Of a stretch of 29,419 nucleotides of DNA, positions 1 to 5,597 are shown piece by piece (within the stretch, counting starts at the first letter, position 1; each line of letters begins with the position of its first letter). The DNA is from UBA4675 sp964601265. Lineage in GTDB: Bacteria > Bacillota > Clostridia > Christensenellales > Borkfalkiaceae. A program made the translations under genes and the position numbers. The stretch spans positions 1 through 29,419 of the forward strand of contig CAZRMT010000010.1 in the NCBI GenBank assembly GCA_964601265.1. Direction: 5' to 3'. Under the pieces are notes generated by a model, which saw nothing but the letters and a program-made list of their open reading frames with translations, ran no database searches and was not told where the DNA came from.

Positions 1-98
1 GATTTACCAAATGTAAAGAAATGGGAAAAGTCCGTTCGGAAGGAAAAGATTACGTAGTAAAAGACGGCGACGTAGTCCTCTTCCGCTTTAACGTATAA
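1..98 (+). CDS. ychF: Redox-regulated/ribosome-binding ATPase YchF, C-terminal end (partial)
   Basis: Only the last 31 codons are in the window; codons begin at position 3 and the TAA stop is at 96-98. The frame reads FTKCKEMGKVRSEGKDYVVK and then DGDVVLFRFNV. This is the highly conserved C-terminus of the OLA1/YchF family (EGKDYVVxDGDVxxFRFNV), which forms part of the TGS domain. YchF is an Obg-superfamily P-loop protein that hydrolyses ATP and binds ribosomes. The identification rests on this C-terminal signature alone, because the G domain lies outside the window. A strong intrinsic terminator follows directly. The next genes run towards it on the other strand, so ychF marks the edge of the core genome here. 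Confidence 0.9.
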   Translation, partial: FTKCKEMGKVRSEGKDYVVKDGDVVLFRFNV

Positions 99-132
99 AA
101 AAAATTCTATTATTCATATTTTTTCATAAAAC

Positions 133-172
133 AACAATTCGCAACGTTGCTCCGTTGCGAATTGTTTTATTT
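133..172 (+). terminator. Intrinsic terminator of ychF, shared by the convergent small ORF
   Basis: The arms AACAATTCGCAACG (133-146) and CGTTGCGAATTGTT (153-166) form a 14-bp perfect stem with a 6-nt loop. A U-rich tract follows from 167. The stop codon of the minus-strand small ORF (167-169) abuts the hairpin, so it probably ends transcription from both sides. Confidence 0.9.
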
Positions 173-295
173 TTCTTTCTTAATTGCTCTCTTTTTAGCA
201 TAATAAGCGGCGATTGCTTGTTTTTGTTTTTTTCTCGCTTCCGGCGTACTAGCTTTCACGTAATTACTTCTCTTTTTTTCTTTGTTAAAAAACAT
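167..295 (-). CDS. Small Lys/Arg-rich protein downstream of the WYL regulator (42 aa)
   Basis: The ORF starts with ATG at 295-293 and ends with TAA at 169-167, encoding 42 residues (MFFNKEKKRSNYVKASTPEA..., then a Lys/Arg-rich tail ending KRAIKKEK). It is strongly basic and has no transmembrane segment or signal peptide. The Shine-Dalgarno sequence GGAGG lies inside the last codons of the WYL gene, 9 nt before the ATG. The WYL stop is 1 nt from this start, so the two genes are co-transcribed and probably translationally coupled. The family is not recognised. The STPEARKKQKQAI stretch could form a short amphipathic helix that binds nucleic acid or an acidic partner, which is inference. Confidence is fair because the ribosome binding site, the coupling and the terminator right after the stop agree. 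Confidence 0.65.
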   Translation of the reverse strand: MFFNKEKKRSNYVKASTPEARKKQKQAIAAYYAKKRAIKKEK

Positions 296-296
296 T

Positions 297-1052
297 TTAA
301 TCTTCCTCCACGCTTATTTCTTTTTCAAAAATTTTATCATCGCAATATCTTTGTAACAATTCTATCAATCTTTCACTTGGTTGGTATCTTTGCTTTAACA
401 AATAAATGTCTTGTATTCTATTTACAGGTACTGATTTTATTATTTTGTTGTTTATATCGTATATTACACAATAATTTGTTTGGTCATATAAATAACCATA
501 ATAATAATTAAACGCAAACGCTTTATACCTTTCGCCTGTTTCTTTATTTTTAAAATGTATTATTTTATGATAAATGCAGGCTTCACTAAAAAGGTCTAAT
601 TCTTTATCAAAAACAAGCATTTCTCGTTTATATTGTGGAAAACGAGAATATTCGTTTAATAGTCCGCGAATATATACGGAGACTTCTTGAGCCGTTATAT
701 AAGTTTCGCTCGTCTGTATCTCGTCATAAGTTACCATTGTTTCTTTTGACGGTCTAATCCAAATATATTCTTCTAAACAGTTTAACTGCGCATCATTAAA
801 ATACACTTCGTCTATAACTATGTTTACAGCATTATATATATTTTCACTATCTTCTCTATTATAATCATTTTTCAATATTTCTTCTATTTTAGCCCTTCTA
901 ATCTTTTTAATTTCCACTAAAGTAGGAATAAGTTTATTAAGCAAAGCGTTTTTGTTGGACTTACCGTTTTTATTAAAGCCGAAACATAAGGCGTCGTTTT
1001 CCAGTATATTCACAACAAAACTCGATACTTTTATTTTAATTTTATCAAGCAT
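297..1052 (-). CDS. WYL-domain transcriptional regulator with RHH-like N-terminus
   Basis: The product has 251 residues. Residues about 150-222 fit a WYL domain: SEACIYHKIIHFKNKETG, a central tyrosine-rich strand, NYCVIYDI at the WYL position (193-200), and the closing VNRIQDIYLL (211-220), where Arg-Ile matches the family's conserved R(I/F). The N-terminus (residues 4-45, KIKVSSFVVNILENDALCFG and a following helix ending LLNKLIP) looks like a ribbon-helix-helix DNA-binding unit followed by helices. WYL proteins are ligand-sensing regulators often found beside phage-defence and CRISPR loci; an RHH-WYL arrangement is known for WYL1 of type VI-D systems. The RBS AGGAG precedes the ATG, with a consensus promoter upstream whose spacer contains a repeated TGTCTAC site. 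It probably represses itself and the divergent operon at 1256. Domain call fairly sure, target inferred. Confidence 0.8.
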   Translation of the reverse strand: MLDKIKIKVSSFVVNILENDALCFGFNKNGKSNKNALLNKLIPTLVEIKKIRRAKIEEILKNDYNREDSENIYNAVNIVIDEVYFNDAQLNCLEEYIWIRPSKETMVTYDEIQTSETYITAQEVSVYIRGLLNEYSRFPQYKREMLVFDKELDLFSEACIYHKIIHFKNKETGERYKAFAFNYYYGYLYDQTNYCVIYDINNKIIKSVPVNRIQDIYLLKQRYQPSERLIELLQRYCDDKIFEKEISVEED

Positions 1053-1074
1053 ATTTTTACACTCCTTTTATCAT

Positions 1075-1103
1075 ATTATACAATATGTCTACTCAAAAAT
1101 CAA
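1075..1103 (-). promoter_or_regulatory. Promoter of the WYL regulator gene
   Basis: On the minus strand the -35 TTGATT (1103-1098) and -10 TATAAT (1080-1075) are separated by exactly 17 bp. A GTAGACA element (1092-1086) lies inside the spacer, so a protein bound there would block RNA polymerase. Confidence 0.8.
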
Positions 1104-1164
1104 TGAAAATTGGAAATAATATCAATAATTGTCTACTCTACCACAGCAAATAAGGTAGACAATT
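1086..1164. promoter_or_regulatory. Three TGTCTAC operator-like repeats between divergent promoters
   Basis: TGTCTACTC occurs at 1086-1094 and again at 1130-1138. The inverse copy GTAGACA is at 1155-1161. The second and third copies form a perfect 10-bp inverted repeat, AATTGTCTAC (1127-1136) and GTAGACAATT (1155-1164). One copy lies in the WYL promoter spacer and one ends 5 bp before the -35 of the divergent promoter. The obvious candidate binder is the WYL/RHH-like protein encoded next door (inference). Confidence 0.65.
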
Positions 1165-1169
1165 TCTCA

Positions 1170-1198
1170 TTGAAATATATTTTTTCTTTTGCTATAAT
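1170..1198 (+). promoter_or_regulatory. Promoter of the divergent three-gene cassette
   Basis: The -35 TTGAAA (1170-1175) and perfect -10 TATAAT (1193-1198) have a 17-bp spacer. The gene start at 1256 follows with the RBS AAGGAGGTGA. The inverted-repeat operator arm 1155-1164 lies immediately upstream. Confidence 0.85.
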
Positions 1199-1255
1199 AT
1201 AATTGCAAGAGGTAAGACGTCGTACCACTTGACTAAACAACAAGGAGGTGATAAA

Positions 1256-1609
1256 ATGAGTATACTTAGTTTTTTGTTTAAATCTAAAAAAGAAATGGCA
1301 AAAGAAGACACTAAACATGTCAAAGTAGGTAAATACACAATAACTTCACATGCACAAAACAGAACCGTTGACGCAACAAGAAAACTAACGAAAAAGGATA
1401 TGCTTATAAATCTTTTGAGTAAATCAAGCAAAAACTCAAATTTTTATACACATATGGACGGCACGGAACAATATGATAGAGTTAACGACAACAATAAAAC
1501 TGTTACACGTATAACCAAAGAAAATAACCATGTGAAAACCATTCAAAAATACCACAACAGCAAAAGAAGTAAAAAATATGCACATAGAAATTTTAAAGGA
1601 GGAAATTAA
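1256..1609 (+). CDS. Small basic protein, possible toxin-like domain (117 aa)
   Basis: The start is ATG 1256, placed 7 nt after AAGGAGG; a TTG 27 nt upstream would put that RBS inside the gene. The protein is very basic and soluble. Its core reads KVGKYTITSHAQNRT, then a Lys-rich helix, then DGTEQYDRVN, TVTRITKENNHVKTIQKYH and a Lys/Arg/His-rich tail. An early Ser-His-Ala...Arg element followed by short beta strands recalls BECR-fold RNase toxins and DUF4258-like proteins, but no family is firmly recognised. The stop codon overlaps the next start (TAATG), giving translational coupling to an acidic protein, as in many toxin-immunity pairs. A toxin role is a hypothesis from charge, size and context only. 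It could equally be a phage- or plasmid-derived accessory protein. Confidence 0.75.
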   Translation: MSILSFLFKSKKEMAKEDTKHVKVGKYTITSHAQNRTVDATRKLTKKDMLINLLSKSSKNSNFYTHMDGTEQYDRVNDNNKTVTRITKENNHVKTIQKYHNSKRSKKYAHRNFKGGN

Positions 1610-1950
1610 TGTTATTTAGAAAGAAAAAAAACAACCAAAAGGAAATAAAAACGTTTACACTAAGTAACGAGGCTGTATTGTTTATAAAAAAATATGCTTA
1701 TCCGCAACTTAACACAAATTCTCTTATAGATGAGGATTTATTAGACGATATAACGGAATTAGCAACGCAATGGGAACTTGATATGATAGACCCGTTAAGC
1801 GAAGACGGACGAGATAAAACTTACGACTATCCGGAAAAAGAAAGAAACGAGCTAGCAGATAAATTCGTAGGAGAAATCACAGGACAATGGGACGATGAAT
1901 CGACACCCGATTTTGACGATTTAAACAAACGACTTGGACTAATTGGTTAG
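1609..1950 (+). CDS. Small acidic protein coupled to the basic protein (113 aa)
   Basis: The ATG overlaps the upstream stop by 1 nt (TAATG), and the RBS AAAGGAGG lies in the end of the preceding gene. After a short Lys-rich start (MLFRKKKNNQKE) the protein is strongly acidic: SLIDEDLLDDITELATQWEL, YPEKERNELADKFVGEITGQ and WDDESTPDFDDLN. It is predicted mainly helical, with no signal peptide or membrane segment. It is not recognised. The acidic charge opposite a basic neighbour, together with tight coupling, would suit an immunity or antitoxin partner (inference). The stop codon lies inside a 12-bp palindrome, TTAGCATGCTAA (1947-1958). Confidence 0.75.
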   Translation: MLFRKKKNNQKEIKTFTLSNEAVLFIKKYAYPQLNTNSLIDEDLLDDITELATQWELDMIDPLSEDGRDKTYDYPEKERNELADKFVGEITGQWDDESTPDFDDLNKRLGLIG

Positions 1951-1972
1951 CATGCTAATATATTTTATCTTT

Positions 1973-2001
1973 TTTCAAAAATAATTTCACAGTTTTATAA
2001 A
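1973..2001 (+). promoter_or_regulatory. Possible weak internal promoter before the 90-aa gene
   Basis: TTTCAA (1973-1978) and TATAAA (1996-2001) are 17 bp apart. The match is weak, but a start near 2008 would give a short leader carrying the RBS used by the gene at 2027. Confidence 0.35.
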
Positions 2002-2026
2002 TATGAGTAAAAGGACGGGGAAAAAT

Positions 2027-2299
2027 ATGTTAGACGATAACAAACAAACCAAATTAACCGCAAAGGAACAGGAAGTCGCAAGAGATTTATTAAGAGAATT
2101 AAAAATTGAAGAATTAAACGACGATAATATCGGCAAGTTACAAAACGCATTGGATGTCAACGTTTCCGCTTTGGTTTCCGCAAAAGAAGACGGAGAAACC
2201 GTTGATAACGAACTGATAAAAATCTACGATTCGATTACGGATATAGTTTTAGACAACGAAGAAGACTTTGATTTTTTAAATCGTCTTTTCTTTAATTAA
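2027..2299 (+). CDS. Small acidic protein, third gene of the cassette (90 aa)
   Basis: The start is taken as ATG 2027 (MLDDNKQTKLTAKEQEVARD...), preceded by AAGGACGGGG; an in-frame ATG at 2003 has no ribosome binding site. The protein is acidic (EELNDDNIGKLQNALDVNV, DNEEDFDFLNRLFFN) and predicted helical, with no membrane segment. It is 76 nt downstream of the previous gene on the same strand and ends just before an intrinsic terminator, so it closes the cassette. Its family is not recognised. Charge and size resemble the preceding acidic protein without obvious sequence identity. A second immunity-type or accessory component is possible but unsupported by any motif. Confidence 0.7.
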   Translation: MLDDNKQTKLTAKEQEVARDLLRELKIEELNDDNIGKLQNALDVNVSALVSAKEDGETVDNELIKIYDSITDIVLDNEEDFDFLNRLFFN

Positions 2300-2310
2300 A
2301 TTAAAAGCAA

Positions 2311-2344
2311 AAAAGATAGCGAGATTTCGCTATCTTTTTTCGTT
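2311..2344. terminator. Bidirectional intrinsic terminator closing the cassette and gpsA
   Basis: A 12-bp stem, AAAAGATAGCGA (2311-2322) with TCGCTATCTTTT (2327-2338), has a 4-nt loop and is flanked by A-runs and T-runs on the two sides. It can terminate the plus-strand cassette and the convergent gpsA gene. Confidence 0.9.
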
Positions 2345-2413
2345 ATATAAAGTTGTATAAAACTTAATATTTTCGTTTTTATCGTCCTATAAGTCGATTT
2401 TTAGCTTTTTTAA

Positions 2414-3373
2414 TCAAAAAAACTCTCTCGTTAAACTACGCTTAAACAATCCGTCCAAAGCGGTTTTTGCGTCCTTATTATTATACACCACGTCGTTTAC
2501 CGCTTCGCATATGGGAAGCTCTACGCCGTACTTTTTGCCAAGCACGAGCATTGCCTTAACCGTATAGCAACCTTCGGCAAGTTTGTCGAATTTTTCACCC
2601 TTGACGAAAAGTTCTCCGAATCTTCTGTTATGCGAAAACTCGCTAAACACGGTCGCCTCGTAGTCGCCTAAATGACATAAGCCGAACGCCGACATTTTGT
2701 TTCCGCCCATAGCGTCTATTAAACGGGAAATTTCCATAGTCCCTCTCGACATCAACGCGCCTTTCAAAGAAGATACGCCTAATCCGTCAAGCATACCTGC
2801 GGCAATTCCTATAACGTTTTTACTTGCCGCTCCGACTTCCGTTCCGATAATATCTTCACCGTAATAAAATCTTATTAAATTACTTGACAAATGGTCTACC
2901 AAGTATTTCTTCGCTTGTGCATCCTCGCTGTCTATTACCATACAGTTAGGCACACCGCGGTAAAACTCTTGAACATGCCCCGGTCCCACCCAAACGCAGA
3001 CTTTATTGCTTTTGTCGAGGTTGGCTTTTGCGATTTCACTTATCCTTCTACCCGTCGCCATTTCGATACCCTTCATACAATAAACAAAAATTTTATTCGT
3101 TAAGTTTAAAGGTTTGAGTTCGTCCATCAACCCTTGCAAACCTTGCGTCGGGATTGAAGTTACTACAACTTCCGCATCCTTTACTACGTTTATATCCGTA
3201 GAAAGCTTAACGGATAAAGGAAGCTCTAAATAGCTGTTTTTTCTAGTTGCGATAAACGTTTGCATACCGGGATCGTCTTTCATTCCGTACAAAGTTACGT
3301 CGTTTCCGATTTTATCCAAATACCAAGTAATGCACGAACCCCATCTTCCGGGGCCAATAACCGTTATCTTCAT
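2414..3373 (-). CDS. gpsA: NAD(P)H-dependent glycerol-3-phosphate dehydrogenase
   Basis: The 319-residue product catalyses dihydroxyacetone phosphate to sn-glycerol-3-phosphate, the entry to phospholipid synthesis. The N-terminal Rossmann fold starts MKITVIGPGRWGSCITWYLD; the dinucleotide loop is GPGRWG in place of the usual GAGSWG. Family blocks follow: VVVTSIPTQGL (about 70-80), FVYCMKGIE (about 95-103), VWVGPGHVQEF (about 127-137), GTEVGAASKNVIGIAAGMLD with the catalytic lysine (about 177-196), and the C-terminal FSEFSHNRRFGE and LPICEAVNDVVYN. The length is slightly below the usual 330-340 residues. The RBS GAAGG precedes the ATG and a consensus promoter lies at 3449-3477. The gene is monocistronic and ends facing the accessory cassette. 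Confidence 0.93.
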   Translation of the reverse strand: MKITVIGPGRWGSCITWYLDKIGNDVTLYGMKDDPGMQTFIATRKNSYLELPLSVKLSTDINVVKDAEVVVTSIPTQGLQGLMDELKPLNLTNKIFVYCMKGIEMATGRRISEIAKANLDKSNKVCVWVGPGHVQEFYRGVPNCMVIDSEDAQAKKYLVDHLSSNLIRFYYGEDIIGTEVGAASKNVIGIAAGMLDGLGVSSLKGALMSRGTMEISRLIDAMGGNKMSAFGLCHLGDYEATVFSEFSHNRRFGELFVKGEKFDKLAEGCYTVKAMLVLGKKYGVELPICEAVNDVVYNNKDAKTALDGLFKRSLTREFF

Positions 3374-3448
3374 TATATTACCTTCTTTTATCTTTATATT
3401 ATATTTTATAGATTGAGCAATTTTTTCGTATTGCCACCGTTATTTCAT

Positions 3449-3477
3449 ATTATACCAAACAACTTTTGTAATTACAA
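3449..3477 (-). promoter_or_regulatory. Promoter of gpsA
   Basis: On the minus strand, -35 TTGTAA (3477-3472), 17-bp spacer, -10 TATAAT (3454-3449). The 5' leader of about 70 nt shows no clear structure. Confidence 0.75.
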
Positions 3478-3489
3478 CTTTTTTTAACT

Positions 3490-3561
3490 TGTTTACCATA
3501 AATTAACTGTAAAATGACAGTATAAACAAAAAAACGTTGCTCACAATAATAACGAAGGAGG
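3490..3561 (+). promoter_or_regulatory. Upstream region of rubrerythrin with a small palindrome
   Basis: The sequence has a TTGTTT element (3490-3495), a TAAAAT -10-like element about 15 bp further on, and a short inverted repeat ACTGT (3506-3510) / ACAGT (3517-3521) over the presumed promoter. It is a candidate site for a redox-responsive regulator, but it does not match the PerR consensus. The strong RBS AAGGAGG is at 3555-3561. Confidence 0.35.
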
Positions 3562-3568
3562 AATGGGA

Positions 3569-4159
3569 ATGGATTTCAAAAAAACGAAAACCTACGAAAA
3601 TCTGGCAAAGAGCTATGCTAGCGAATGTATGACGGGTATGAAATACCGTTATATGGCGGACGAGGCAAAAATGCAAGGTTACTCGGATATATTCGAACAA
3701 CTCAATATTATAGCGAAAAACGAAACCAAGCATGCAAAAGTGTTTTTCGACTATATCACGCAAAACGGCGACGACGTTATAGCTTTTAGCGGAGATTTTC
3801 CTTTTTTCGGCGGAACGCTGGAACAAAGTCTTTTCAGCTCGGCTTTAATCGAAAAAAAGGAAGGCGAAGAGGTTTATCCCGAATTTTTAAAGACTGCTTT
3901 AAGCGAAGGATTTACCGAAATAGCAAAATCTTACGAACAGATTATTTCCGTAGAAAAGACGCATATGAAAAAGTTTGAAAATCTTTACGACAATTTTAAA
4001 AACGGAACTCTTTATAAAAGTTCGGAAGAAAAGCTTTACGTTTGCTCCGAATGCGGGCACAGCGAATATTTAAAAGAAGCTTGGCATATATGCCCTCTTT
4101 GTTCGGCCAATCAAGGTTTCGTCGAGTTGAAATTGCCCGAAAACGTTAATGAGAAATAA
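3569..4159 (+). CDS. Rubrerythrin (diiron peroxidase with rubredoxin domain)
   Basis: Starting at ATG 3569 (7 nt after AAGGAGG; the ATG at 3563 is too close to the RBS) the product has 196 residues. The N-terminal ferritin-like four-helix domain carries diiron ligands at Glu19, the ETKHA motif (Glu52, His55), Glu113 region and EKTH (129-132). The C-terminal rubredoxin-like domain has two CxxC pairs, CSEC (159-162) and CPLC (175-178), for one Fe(SCys)4 site. Rubrerythrins reduce hydrogen peroxide in anaerobes, with electrons passing through the rubredoxin site. This protects an obligate anaerobe against oxygen, which fits the inferred Clostridia host. It appears monocistronic, divergent from gpsA. 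The assignment is secure; the physiological electron donor cannot be seen. Confidence 0.93.
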   Translation: MDFKKTKTYENLAKSYASECMTGMKYRYMADEAKMQGYSDIFEQLNIIAKNETKHAKVFFDYITQNGDDVIAFSGDFPFFGGTLEQSLFSSALIEKKEGEEVYPEFLKTALSEGFTEIAKSYEQIISVEKTHMKKFENLYDNFKNGTLYKSSEEKLYVCSECGHSEYLKEAWHICPLCSANQGFVELKLPENVNEK

Positions 4160-4457
4160 TAAGAATGTTAAAAACTGTAAAAACAGAAAACAAACAAAAA
4201 CTTCTTCTTGTTCCGAAAAAGCGAAAAATTGCAAGTAATGAAAGCTAAACGAATGAAATCTAAATTCGATACGCTAGGCTCATACACAGGCAATAGTTTG
4301 TCCGACGACAAACCCGTACAAGACGCGGACGATTTATAAGTCTACCAAAGAAAAATTAAAACGGCTTTAACGGATAATCGGTTCGGTTTTTAAGTTTTAG
4401 CCTATATCGTTTTAATATAAATGGTACGCTTACGGTAATGCTTTTTTGGCAAAACGT
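4160..4457 (+). other. Intergenic stretch with two tiny overlapping ORFs
   Basis: Directly after the rubrerythrin stop there is a 27-codon ORF at 4165-4248 (MLKTVKTENKQKLLLVPKKR...). It is overlapped by the ORF at 4253-4339, listed separately. The rest is A-rich with no clear promoter or structured RNA until the terminator at 4458. These may be remnants of a frameshifted small gene. Confidence 0.4.
4253..4339 (+). CDS. Very small protein ending PVQDADDL (28 aa)
   Basis: ATG 4253 to TAA 4339 encodes 28 residues reading MKSKFDTLGSYTGNSLSDDK and then PVQDADDL; an in-frame ATG at 4238 would add five. The acidic PVQDADDL tail and the FDTLGSYTG segment look like a real conserved mini-protein. I recall similar short ORFs in Clostridia, but I cannot name a family. 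No good RBS precedes it; it follows a 27-codon ORF whose stop lies 4 nt upstream, so reinitiation is possible. Alternatively it is the 3' end of a decayed gene. Confidence 0.4.
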   Translation: MKSKFDTLGSYTGNSLSDDKPVQDADDL

Positions 4458-4490
4458 AACCCGACGCTAAAAGCGTCGGGTTATTTTTTG
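4458..4490. terminator. Intrinsic terminator, convergent
   Basis: An 11-bp perfect GC-rich stem, AACCCGACGCT (4458-4468) with AGCGTCGGGTT (4472-4482), has a 3-nt loop. ATTTTTTG follows on the plus strand. On the minus strand it lies 13 nt after the stop of the lipoprotein gene, so it may serve both directions. Confidence 0.9.
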
Positions 4491-4495
4491 TTTTC

Positions 4496-5488
4496 TTATT
4501 TTATTCTTATACTCTTTATAACTATTTGTCTATAAGGAATTAACATAAAATCATAGAAATCCGCGTCGAAACCACCGCTAGAACTTACGGTGAACAAGTC
4601 TTTAATTTCGGCAGCGTCGTCAGAAGACAATTCAACGGAAATATCGCTTTGAGTTAATCCTTTATAATATTTTACGGTAGTGGAACCGCCGTCGTCGACA
4701 ACCTCTACTCTTTTAAGGAACTTATACGCATTGTTGTCGTCGTCTTTTCCCAAAGTTGCGTTGTACTCGGTATACCAAACGGTAGTTTTATTGGTAACGG
4801 TAGGTTGGTCTGCGTCCGTTTCTTCGTGTACTCTGTAATCTATTACGGAATTGATAATAGCAAAGCTGGACAACTCGCTTCTGTCGGTTTCGTCTACGGA
4901 AGATGCGGAAGAAGAAACAGCGCTTTCCCCATCGTCGGTAAGGAATTTACCTATAACGGCAAAATCGCTTGCGCTTACGTCGTCAAGACCCGAAAGCATA
5001 AACATAAGCGTTCCCTTGCCCGTATCGTGTCTGTCAACGCCCGCCGTTTGAGCAAAATCGTGTCTTAATACTATCGAACCCGAACTTGCGGAAAGTTTTT
5101 GATTTTTTATCACTCTTCCGCTTTCGTCGGCAACGGTTCCGTAAGAATAATCCTTTTGCGTCCATTCGCCGTTTTCGTTATAGTAATAATTTCCGACTTG
5201 AACAAAACCTTTCGTCGAATCGTTTCCGACCAAACTTAACGCACATCCGTCGTAATATTTTTTATCTATAAGTTTTTTAACGTGTTTAACGGTCGTGGGA
5301 GCGTTGTTGTTGTATAACTGAATGGTTACTTTGTTTGTAGAAGCAACCTCGCCCTCGGCGTTATAGAATTCAACCGTCGCAACGGCTTCGGTTATAACGC
5401 ACCCGTCTATAACCTTTTTACAAGACGAACAAGCAAAAATCATTACTATTGCCGTCAAGAATACCAGTAGTTTTTTAATCTTTTTCAT
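4496..5488 (-). CDS. Lipoprotein with cyclophilin-like (peptidyl-prolyl isomerase) fold
   Basis: Start ATG 5488 is chosen because GGAGG lies 5 nt upstream; a TTG at 5500 would place the RBS inside the gene. The 330-residue product opens MKKIKKLLVFLTAIVMIFAC, a lipoprotein signal with lipobox IFAC or CSSC. Residues about 35-185 follow the order of a cyclophilin: VTIQLYNNNAPTTVKHVKKL, KKYYDGCALSLVG, KGFVQVGNYYY, GTLMFMLSG and FAVIGKFL. Active cyclophilins have FHRV after YDG; here the equivalent is LSLV, so the catalytic arginine seems absent. This may be a binding or chaperone protein, not an active isomerase. The C-terminal about 110 residues are unassigned. It lies downstream of the YdjG-like gene with a 109-bp gap and a weak promoter-like TATAAA. 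Confidence 0.75.
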   Translation of the reverse strand: MKKIKKLLVFLTAIVMIFACSSCKKVIDGCVITEAVATVEFYNAEGEVASTNKVTIQLYNNNAPTTVKHVKKLIDKKYYDGCALSLVGNDSTKGFVQVGNYYYNENGEWTQKDYSYGTVADESGRVIKNQKLSASSGSIVLRHDFAQTAGVDRHDTGKGTLMFMLSGLDDVSASDFAVIGKFLTDDGESAVSSSASSVDETDRSELSSFAIINSVIDYRVHEETDADQPTVTNKTTVWYTEYNATLGKDDDNNAYKFLKRVEVVDDGGSTTVKYYKGLTQSDISVELSSDDAAEIKDLFTVSSSGGFDADFYDFMLIPYRQIVIKSIRIK

Positions 5489-5597
5489 TTTGTCCTCCAA
5501 AATTTAGAAAATATTTTATAATGACACGAAAGTTTTTTTAGTAAAACTCGGATTTTGCAAAGATTTCGCCGAAAAGCAAAAAATTACTTCCCGCAAT

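Noticed and set aside
1947..1958. 12-bp palindrome TTAGCATGCTAA as an operator
   Set aside because: It covers the stop codon of the 113-residue gene and is not close to a convincing promoter; a chance palindrome is likely in AT-rich DNA.
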